Source: an uncultured Ruminococcus sp.
GTDB lineage: Bacteria > Bacillota > Clostridia > Oscillospirales > CAG-272
Assembly: GCA_902778205.1 (NCBI GenBank)
Contig: CACYWX010000262.1
Location: 1-5,188, forward strand
Reading direction: 5' to 3'
Length of the DNA: 5,188 bases
In this document: positions 1-5,188 of the stretch, in pieces
Position numbering within the stretch: the stretch's first letter is position 1
How the letters are laid out: each line of letters starts with the position of its first letter
Program-made: the position numbers and the translations under genes
Notes under the pieces: generated by a model
What the model saw: only the letters and a program-made list of their open reading frames with translations
Told to the model about the DNA's origin: nothing
Databases searched by the model: none

Positions 1-43
1 AGAGTCCGGAACACCCAGGACGTCAAAGGAGTTCCTCTTTTTG

Positions 44-77
44 CTTCTTTTTCTCCTCGATAAAGGAGAAAAAGAAG
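44..77. repeat. Perfect 14-bp inverted repeat, polypyrimidine/polypurine hairpin
   Basis: CTTCTTTTTCTCC at 44-56 pairs perfectly with GGAGAAAAAGAAG at 65-77; T57 and A64 extend the stem to 14 bp around a 6-base loop. There is no T run after the stem on either strand, so it is not a typical intrinsic terminator. It may be a second transcript 3'-end structure or a leader element of a gene further left. The remainder of 1-182 shows nothing else that I can support as a gene. Confidence 0.6.
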
Positions 78-101
78 GACGAACACTTTTGAATCACAAC
101 A

Positions 102-150
102 GGGCTGTCGCATTTCTCCTTCTCATGGAGTTAATGCGACAGCCCCTTTT
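102..150 (+). terminator. Strong hairpin with T run, probable intrinsic (perhaps bidirectional) terminator
   Basis: Arms 102-114 and 133-145 are perfectly complementary over 13 bp (GGGCTGTCGCATT with AATGCGACAGCCC). Inside them a second 4-bp stem pairs 116-119 (CTCC) with 127-130 (GGAG), leaving a 7-base loop. On the plus strand the stem is followed by C and then TTTT (147-150), the form of an intrinsic terminator. On the minus strand, downstream of the esterase stop at 183, the hairpin is followed only by TGTTGTGATT, a poor U tract, although an A run precedes it. It most likely ends the esterase operon and also any convergent plus-strand transcript. Confidence 0.7.
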
Positions 151-182
151 GTCCGATCACGGAGGCAGTACGGGATACGTTC

Positions 183-1241
183 TTACCCCTTCAGCGCGGC
201 CTCCACGGCGTCGCCGATCTTCTGTGCCATGCGGAAGAAGCCCAGATCATTGGGATGGCAGCCGTCCACGGTGCAGGAATCCGCGAAGGGACCGTCGAAC
301 AGCCGCGCGCCGTCCACGAAGGACACCTTTCTGTCCCCGGCGGCCAGAGCGGCGTGGTAGGTGGCCAGGATGATCTCCCGGCGGCGGACGTCCTCGGTGC
401 CCGGGTGAAAGTCCGGCTTGGATACGAAGACGATGGGCGTGTCCGGATTGGCCTTCCGGTAGGTCTCGTAAAGGGGCCGGTGGGTAGCCTCCAGATGATC
501 CGCGTTCGGGGCGTTGTGATCATAGTCGCAGACGAACACGGAGGCGTCGAGGGAGGCCAGATATTCGCACATGACGACCTCGCCCTTCGCGTTTCCGGAG
601 AAGCCCAGGTTGATGAAGTCCGCGTCCAGACGGCGGGAGATCATGGCCTGATAGGCGTTGCCGGGACGGGACGCGCACCCGCCCTGGGTGATGGAGGAGC
701 CGTAGTAGAGGACGGGCTTCTCGAAGGCGTAGGGCTCCGGCGCTTCGATCTCGGCGTCCGCCGCCAGTCCGATATACACCTCCTCCACGGGATCGTACAG
801 GGGCATGTTGACGGTGTAGGTGTGGGTCCGGCCGTCGGTGGGCTTCCAGGTGTCGTAGCCGTGGTGACGGTTCCCGGGCATGAAGGAGCCCGCGTATTCG
901 TACACACCGCCGTCGCTCTTGTAGAGGTCGAAGCCGGACTGACCCAGCATTGTAATGTGGGGCATGGTGCCGTTGTCCGGCATGACGGCCTTCAGGGCGA
1001 TCCACGGGGAGTTCGTGCGGAACCGGACCCGGCCTCCCGCCGTATTGGTGTTGAGCCAGTGAACGCCTTCGGAGGTTTCGGACGCCACGTCCTCTGGCAT
1101 GCGCAGAAAGGGCTTTCCCTTTTCGGTCTGATAAAGGCCGTGGATGGTAAAGGGCGCTTCCTTGACGTCCAGCCAGATGATGTTTTTGAGGCCCGTGGTG
1201 TTCTCCACCGCCAGGTTTTTGTCGATGTCGCTGATTTTCAT
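183..1241 (-). CDS. GxDLY-type SGNH hydrolase (two-domain esterase)
   Basis: This 352-residue protein has two domains. The N-terminal part (about 20-168) is a beta-rich module carrying GQSGFDLY (100-107), the signature after which the GxDLY domain is named; this domain precedes SGNH esterases. The C-terminal part (about 174-352) is the hydrolase: YYGSSITQGG (179-188) with nucleophile Ser183, INLGFSGNA (210-218) as block II with Gly213 and Asn217, DYDHNAP (239-245) in the block III position, and VDGCHPNDLG (325-334) with Asp326 and His329 as the remaining triad members. There is no signal peptide, so a cytoplasmic location is expected. The ATG follows an AGGAGG site by seven bases, and the gene starts 29 nt after the beta-helix gene. 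It is the last gene of the visible operon and is followed by a hairpin. It probably removes acyl groups from sugars or oligosaccharides. It shares only fold-level motifs with the other esterase in the window, so the two are not recent duplicates. Confidence 0.92.
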   Translation of the reverse strand: MKISDIDKNLAVENTTGLKNIIWLDVKEAPFTIHGLYQTEKGKPFLRMPEDVASETSEGVHWLNTNTAGGRVRFRTNSPWIALKAVMPDNGTMPHITMLGQSGFDLYKSDGGVYEYAGSFMPGNRHHGYDTWKPTDGRTHTYTVNMPLYDPVEEVYIGLAADAEIEAPEPYAFEKPVLYYGSSITQGGCASRPGNAYQAMISRRLDADFINLGFSGNAKGEVVMCEYLASLDASVFVCDYDHNAPNADHLEATHRPLYETYRKANPDTPIVFVSKPDFHPGTEDVRRREIILATYHAALAAGDRKVSFVDGARLFDGPFADSCTVDGCHPNDLGFFRMAQKIGDAVEAALKG

Positions 1242-1248
1242 AGAGATG

Positions 1249-1254
1249 CCTCCT
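1249..1254 (-). promoter_or_regulatory. Ribosome binding site of the GxDLY esterase
   Basis: AGGAGG lies seven bases before the ATG at 1241, inside the 29-nt gap after the beta-helix stop codon. It fixes the start codon of the last gene of the operon. Confidence 0.85.
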
Positions 1255-1270
1255 GTATGGATGGTGATGG

Positions 1271-3319
1271 TCAGTCCCTCCTCCGTCCGATGCGGTCGAA
1301 GGGGATGGGATCAAATCCCGGGATCATGGCGGGAAAGACGGTTTCGCAGAGGTCGGCGAGGGATCCCTCCGGCGGTTCGTCGAGGATCATGTTGTGCTCC
1401 ATGCGGTTGCGGAACCGGGGATCGTCCCATGGGAAGTTCACGTCCACGGGCTTGTGGCGGACGATGGCGTTGGAGGACAGGTCGCAGTAGTGGGGATACC
1501 GCTGTTCCGTCTGGGGATCCCAGGTCAGGTATTCCCGAAGATGGGGATAGGCGTCCCGCCAGACCTCGGACTGCCACGGGACCCGGTTCAGCCCAGCCTC
1601 ATGGGTGCCGCCGGGGAGCAGGTCGTCCCAGTAGCCGTAGGCGTGGAACCGGACGGAATAGACGGATTTGGGGCAGGCGTCCAGAATCAGGTTGCCCCGG
1701 AAGAGCATGTCGTGGCCGCCGTGGAGCAGGAGGGCGGACTGGCACCGGAGGAACACGTTGTGCTCGATGGTGCAGGAGCCCAGATTGTCGTCGCAGTACA
1801 TGCCGAAGATGCCGATGTGGCTGTCCGCGTCGCTTTTCATATCGTGGAAGAAGTTGTACCGGACGATGTTCCCGGAGCAGGTGTAATCCCGGCCCGCGTA
1901 GATGGCGGAGGAATCGTCGGCGATTTTGCAGACCTCGTAGATCTCGTTGTACTCCATGACGTGGTTGTTGCCGCCGAAGAGGATGGCCACATGGGCGGAA
2001 TCGTGGAGCTCGTTGTGCCGGACCACAGTCCCGACGCCGCCCACCAGGATGGCGGGATTATAGGTCCGGAAGATCTCGGCGATGTGGTGGATGTGGTTGT
2101 TCTCGATCACATGGCCGGAGGGAGTGAGGGTCGCCCGGTCCCCGCCCCGCACGTCGACGCCGCCCTTCCCCGTCCGCTCGATCTCGCAGCTCCGGACGGC
2201 GCAGTTCTTCCCGTCCAGCCGGATCGCCCAGCCCGCCACGTTGCGGACCGCGCAGCTCTCCACGGTCAGATCGGAGCCGGAGAGGTCCAGCGCGTCTCCG
2301 CGGGTACCGGTGAAGCTCAGGTTCCGGAATGCGATATGGGATCCGTTTTTCACGGTGAGAAGACTCCCGATGAGAAGGGAGAGGTTGATCCAGGCGTTTT
2401 CCATGGGTACGGCGGGCCAGAGGTATAGGATGCCGCGCTCCCGGCCCAGATACCATTCGCCGGGGGAGTCCAGCTCCTCGAAGACGTTGTAGAAATAGAA
2501 GGGCGCGTGGGGCTTCATGCCGTAGAGGGACACCCACGCGGTCTCCATTCGGCAGGTCTCCGGATCCACGGAGCGGACGGGGGAGGACATATCCGCCCAG
2601 CCGTACATGGGATAGCCGAACATCCACACGCCGTCGAGAGACTGCCATCCGGCGGCGCGTCGGGCGATGTCGGGATCAATCGTATAAATATCGGAGACGG
2701 GGTTGCGGACCTTCGCCCATTCCTCGGCGGAGAGCTTTTTCCGGCCCGAGGTCTCAAGTCCCGCGCCTTCCCGGACCGGGTCTCCCGTGAAGAGGAAGCC
2801 CTCGTCCGGATACCTTGCGATCTCCTGACGGACGTTGTTGACGAAGAGCTCGCACCACATGGGGGAGAGCACCGCGCCGTCGTATTTGTCACCCGTGTGG
2901 TAGGAGCCGATGGCACAAAGCTCGCCCCAATCTTCCCGGGTCAGGCCGAGAGCCGTCAGATCGCAGCGCAGAACGTGATCGGGGGCCTCTCCGTGAAGCC
3001 GCGCCTTCTCCTCTTCCGTCAGAGGTCCGAAGGACGCGGGATCGAGGGACAGGCCTCCGTTGAGAATGACATTGCCCTCTCCCTGCCAGACGACGGGGCA
3101 GGCTGCGGTGCCGGAATCCCGCTCGTCCAGAGTCAGACCGGCCGTGCGGTATTCGCCCTCGGCCACATGGACGGTCACGGGTTCGGTCAAACCGTTTTGA
3201 ATCAGGGCGCGGACGGCGTCCCGGGCTTCCTCAAGGGTGGAAAAGGGCTCGTCCGCGGTTCCGGGATTGCCTGGCGCTTCGTTGCCGGGCACACCGTTTT
3301 TCGATACGTAGAAATCCAT
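1271..3319 (-). CDS. Right-handed parallel beta-helix protein, GH141-like glycosidase candidate
   Basis: This 682-residue protein has the layout of carbohydrate-active beta-helix enzymes. The N-terminus FYVSKNG...NPGTADEPFSTLEEARDAVR (3-37) is the usual opening strand and cap of this group, and ERDSGTAACPVVWQG (66-80) followed by an LNGG motif (86-89) is also typical. Residues about 320-550 contain successive helix rungs with repeated N-x-I/F/L patterns: NNHIHHI, HNELHD, YNEIYEV, YNFFHD, EHNVFLRC, RGNLILDA. Acidic candidates for catalysis lie on these rungs at Asp468/Asp469 and Asp510/Asp511. The C-terminal stretch VPWQSEVWRDAYPHLREYL (580-598) matches a pattern I associate with this family. 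There is no signal peptide, as the fold begins at residue 2. An AAAGGAG site seven bases upstream supports the ATG. The overall look suggests GH141 (alpha-L-fucosidase or xylanase activities) or a nearby unassigned family. The beta-helix fold is secure; the glycosidase activity is inference. Polysaccharide lyases or GH120-like enzymes are alternatives. Confidence 0.9.
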   Translation of the reverse strand: MDFYVSKNGVPGNEAPGNPGTADEPFSTLEEARDAVRALIQNGLTEPVTVHVAEGEYRTAGLTLDERDSGTAACPVVWQGEGNVILNGGLSLDPASFGPLTEEEKARLHGEAPDHVLRCDLTALGLTREDWGELCAIGSYHTGDKYDGAVLSPMWCELFVNNVRQEIARYPDEGFLFTGDPVREGAGLETSGRKKLSAEEWAKVRNPVSDIYTIDPDIARRAAGWQSLDGVWMFGYPMYGWADMSSPVRSVDPETCRMETAWVSLYGMKPHAPFYFYNVFEELDSPGEWYLGRERGILYLWPAVPMENAWINLSLLIGSLLTVKNGSHIAFRNLSFTGTRGDALDLSGSDLTVESCAVRNVAGWAIRLDGKNCAVRSCEIERTGKGGVDVRGGDRATLTPSGHVIENNHIHHIAEIFRTYNPAILVGGVGTVVRHNELHDSAHVAILFGGNNHVMEYNEIYEVCKIADDSSAIYAGRDYTCSGNIVRYNFFHDMKSDADSHIGIFGMYCDDNLGSCTIEHNVFLRCQSALLLHGGHDMLFRGNLILDACPKSVYSVRFHAYGYWDDLLPGGTHEAGLNRVPWQSEVWRDAYPHLREYLTWDPQTEQRYPHYCDLSSNAIVRHKPVDVNFPWDDPRFRNRMEHNMILDEPPEGSLADLCETVFPAMIPGFDPIPFDRIGRRRD

Positions 3320-3326
3320 GGCAGTT

Positions 3327-3333
3327 CTCCTTT
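3327..3333 (-). promoter_or_regulatory. Ribosome binding site of the beta-helix gene
   Basis: AAAGGAG lies seven bases before the ATG at 3319, inside the 36-nt gap after the upstream esterase. It supports the ATG that begins MDFYVSKNG and so supports the absence of a signal peptide. Confidence 0.8.
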
Positions 3334-3355
3334 GAAGCGAATGGATCGAAATCCG

Positions 3356-4441
3356 TTACATAATGAGGAACGCGCCGATCCGCAGAGCCGTTCCCTCCGA
3401 TTCCGCCGCCTTGTCCGGGGATACGCGGAGGCGGAGGGTGTGTCTGCCGGGTGTCAGCTCGTCGGGGAACCAGGCGGCGTTGGCCCGGCTGAAGCTCTTG
3501 CAGTAGTGGTCCCAGGCGCGGATCGTCCGGAAGGGACCGCCGTCCACGGAGCAGAGGGCGTCGCCGCTGTCCTTGGCCATCATCCAGTAGAATCCGATCT
3601 GCCGTCCCTCGAAGGCAAGGGTCAACTCCCCGCCGGGGTCCGAGCATTCGATATAATGAGGATGCCGTCCGCAGAGGGATTTTTCATTCAGAGTCCAGCT
3701 TCCGTCCGACTCCGCTTCGGTGCAGTCCCTCATTCCGGCGTTCACGCGGGATTCCTCCTCCGGGATCAGGGGAGACGGCAGGCTGTGGGGCGTCAGTCCG
3801 TCGGCGGGAGCGCTCAGCCATTTCTTCATTCTCTCCCGGACCGCGGCGGCGCAGATCTCATAGCCGTCGTCGTTGGGGTGGACGGTGTCGGTGGTGTACC
3901 GGAGCCAGTCCCCTCCCTCCGTCAGCACCCGGGTCCGGAGCGCCTCGCCCATGTCGATCTGCGGGACGCCGTACAGATAGGAGACCGCGGCGTGGGCCGT
4001 TTTCGCGGGCTGGACGATTCCCTGAGCCATCCGGTCCGCCAGGGATTGCGTCACGGTATAGACGGTCACGATGTCCGTGGTGGGATCCGCGGTCCATATC
4101 TTCCGAAAGCAGGCCTCGGCGTTTTTCATGGCGTTCGGAAAGATCGAGACACCCATGCCGCTGTCGTTGACGGCAAATTCATAGAACACCAGATCCGGAT
4201 GACGGGCCAGCACGTCCCGTCCGATGCGGCAGACCCCAAGGGTGGAGTCCGTTCCGCCCACGGCCGCCTGAATATGCCGGATCGGACAGTCCGGATACTC
4301 CGACCGGAGCCAGGCGGTGGTTTTGGCGGCCCAGCAGGCTTCATAGGACGACGCGCCGGCCCCTTCGGTGATGGAGCCTCCGAAATACGCGACGGTGAGG
4401 CCGAGATTGTTCCGCAGTCTGTACGCTGTGTTGGAAAGCAT
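3356..4441 (-). CDS. SGNH/GDSL hydrolase with C-terminal beta-sandwich-like domain
   Basis: This is a probable serine esterase of the SGNH/GDSL superfamily (361 aa), likely acting on acyl groups of carbohydrates. Residues 14-209 carry the catalytic domain. Block I is YFGGSITEG with nucleophile Ser23; block II is AAVGGTDS with an oxyanion glycine at 62-63; block III is FAVND with Asn92; block V is DTVHPNDDG with Asp185 and His188 completing the triad. All expected catalytic residues are present. Residues about 230-361 form a second region rich in alternating hydrophobic strands (EGRQIGFYW, SVDGGPFRTI, PGRHTLRLRV), which looks like a beta-sandwich or carbohydrate-binding-type module. There is no signal peptide, since the catalytic domain begins almost at the first residue, so the enzyme should be cytoplasmic. 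The ATG is supported by an AGGAGG site five bases upstream that directly follows the kinase stop codon, so translational coupling is plausible. The exact ester substrate is unknown. Confidence 0.92.
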   Translation of the reverse strand: MLSNTAYRLRNNLGLTVAYFGGSITEGAGASSYEACWAAKTTAWLRSEYPDCPIRHIQAAVGGTDSTLGVCRIGRDVLARHPDLVFYEFAVNDSGMGVSIFPNAMKNAEACFRKIWTADPTTDIVTVYTVTQSLADRMAQGIVQPAKTAHAAVSYLYGVPQIDMGEALRTRVLTEGGDWLRYTTDTVHPNDDGYEICAAAVRERMKKWLSAPADGLTPHSLPSPLIPEEESRVNAGMRDCTEAESDGSWTLNEKSLCGRHPHYIECSDPGGELTLAFEGRQIGFYWMMAKDSGDALCSVDGGPFRTIRAWDHYCKSFSRANAAWFPDELTPGRHTLRLRVSPDKAAESEGTALRIGAFLIM

Positions 4442-4446
4442 GATTT

Positions 4447-4452
4447 CCTCCT
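4447..4452 (-). promoter_or_regulatory. Ribosome binding site of the upstream SGNH hydrolase
   Basis: AGGAGG lies five bases before the ATG at 4441 and begins one base after the kinase TAA. It fixes the start of the esterase and suggests that ribosomes finishing the kinase can reinitiate here. Confidence 0.85.
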
Positions 4453-4453
4453 G

Positions 4454-5188
4454 TTATTCGACGACAGCCTCCGCGGCGGCCGCTGTGACGAGTTCATCCG
4501 GATCGAAGGCGTCCCGCCCGTACGCATCGAGAAAGCGGTCCTCAAAGGCGTCGGTTTTCAGGTTGAAGGCCAGGGACCAGACCGTCCAAAACAGATCCGA
4601 ATGGCGGTTCCCGTACCCGGCTGCGCCGCAGTCGATGAAGCCCGCGAAGCGCTCCCCGTCGATCATGACGTTGGGCAGGCAGGCGTCCCCGTGGATCAGG
4701 CAGGACGGACGGAAGGCTCCTTCGGCGTTCTCCAACGCCGCCCGGGCGTCGGCGGGGGTCGTGATGCCGTAGCGGTCCGTGCGGAGAAAGTCGCGGAATA
4801 CCCCGGAGGCCAGACCTTTTTTCGCTCCCGCCAGAGTCTGGGCCGTTCTGTCCGGAAGGGAGACGCCCTCCACCCGGGACAGCCCTTCGTCGTGCAGAGT
4901 CCGGAACGCCCCGCCCAGCACATCGCAGAGCAGGTCCGGACGGTCGGTGAAGTGGGTGCAGTCCTCGCCCGGGATCCGGGAGGTGAGCATCCAGTCGGAC
5001 TCACCGCTCACATAGGTCAGCATCCGCGGCCCCAGCCCGGCACGTCCGAATACGGCGGTCATGGCCTGCTCCTCCTCCAGTCCGCCCGGCGCGGTCTTCT
5101 TGAGATAATACCCGTCTCCCCGGTCAATGAAATACACCCTGGCCCTCTCGGAGCAGCTGCTGTCGTACACCGGGGCGTCCCGGAGTGT
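4454..5188 (-). CDS. Aminoglycoside 3'-phosphotransferase-like kinase (5' end outside window)
   Basis: This is the 3' part of a small-molecule kinase of the APH family (protein-kinase-like fold), which transfers phosphate from ATP to a hydroxyl, classically on aminoglycosides. Numbering from the in-frame GTG at 5170, visible motifs are YYLKK with the probable ATP-binding Lys24, conserved glutamates at 32-34, the catalytic loop HGDACLPN (160-167, Asp162 and Asn167), and the metal-binding FIDCG (178-182, Asp180), followed by a GNRHSDLF stretch. The end, with AYGRD and an Ala/Glu-rich tail, fits the family. The frame stays open through all six codons upstream of the GTG to the window edge, reading TLRDAPVYDSSCS; homologs as I remember them carry residues before the equivalent VYDSSCS motif. 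I therefore treat the GTG as internal and the gene as partial: 244 codons are seen, against about 260 for full proteins. It probably heads or precedes the operon. The real substrate is uncertain; membership of the APH fold family is secure. Confidence 0.88.
   Translation of the reverse strand, partial: TLRDAPVYDSSCSERARVYFIDRGDGYYLKKTAPGGLEEEQAMTAVFGRAGLGPRMLTYVSGESDWMLTSRIPGEDCTHFTDRPDLLCDVLGGAFRTLHDEGLSRVEGVSLPDRTAQTLAGAKKGLASGVFRDFLRTDRYGITTPADARAALENAEGAFRPSCLIHGDACLPNVMIDGERFAGFIDCGAAGYGNRHSDLFWTVWSLAFNLKTDAFEDRFLDAYGRDAFDPDELVTAAAAEAVVE

Noticed and set aside
1..12. The 12-base string AGAGTCCGGAAC is repeated near 4897
   Set aside because: A 12-base match is expected about once by chance in a window of this size, and the second copy lies inside the kinase coding sequence.
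101..147. The GGGCTGTCGCATT inverted repeat as ends of an insertion sequence or MITE
   Set aside because: The arms are only 18 bases apart, there is no target-site duplication that I can see, and no transposase is present; a terminator explains it better.
41..373. A 110-codon plus-strand open frame across the hairpins and the end of the esterase
   Set aside because: It starts with TTG, runs through both hairpins, overlaps the esterase C-terminus in antisense, and its second half is Arg/Pro-rich as expected for a shadow frame.
255..1490. A 411-codon plus-strand open frame over the GxDLY esterase
   Set aside because: It is antisense to a gene with full catalytic motifs, is low in complexity (rich in Val, Gly and Asp), shows no family motif and runs across the junction of two real genes. 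Long antisense frames are expected in GC-rich DNA.
1394..2428. A 344-codon plus-strand open frame over the beta-helix gene
   Set aside because: It is a mirror of the real minus-strand gene with strongly biased Val/Gly/Ala/Asp composition and no recognisable domain.
183..4441. The two SGNH esterases as a tandem duplication
   Set aside because: They have different domain orders (N-terminal GxDLY module versus C-terminal sandwich), different block I and III sequences, and no extended similarity.

Overview
The window looks like a chromosomal stretch from a high-GC (about 60% by eye) Clostridia-type Firmicute, probably a gut or rumen lineage. This is inferred from three things: strong AGGAGG-type ribosome binding sites before every gene whose start is visible, tight same-strand gene packing, and protein families that are common in such genomes. 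The taxonomic call is an inference; no marker gene is present.

All four real genes lie on the minus strand and read from right to left. At the right edge (4454-5188) is the 3' part of an aminoglycoside-phosphotransferase-like kinase whose true start lies beyond the window. After only 12 nt comes an SGNH/GDSL hydrolase with a C-terminal beta-sandwich-like extension (3356-4441). After 36 nt comes a 682-residue right-handed parallel beta-helix protein resembling carbohydrate-active enzymes of the GH141-like type (1271-3319). After 29 nt comes a second, unrelated-looking SGNH esterase of the GxDLY type (183-1241). The spacing, common strand and good ribosome binding sites argue for one operon. 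No promoter is visible in the short gaps, so transcription probably begins to the right of the window.

The leftmost 182 bases contain no supported gene. They hold a strong 13-bp GC-rich hairpin followed by TTTT on the plus strand (102-150), best read as a terminator, perhaps bidirectional. To its left is a second perfect 14-bp hairpin (44-77) without a U tract.

Functionally, a beta-helix glycosidase candidate sits between two serine esterase candidates. None of the three has a signal peptide. This suggests an intracellular cassette that strips ester groups (such as acetyl) from imported plant or host oligosaccharides and cleaves their glycosidic bonds. The substrate cannot be read from the sequence. 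The kinase may be a passenger resistance-type gene or may act on a small molecule linked to the same pathway.
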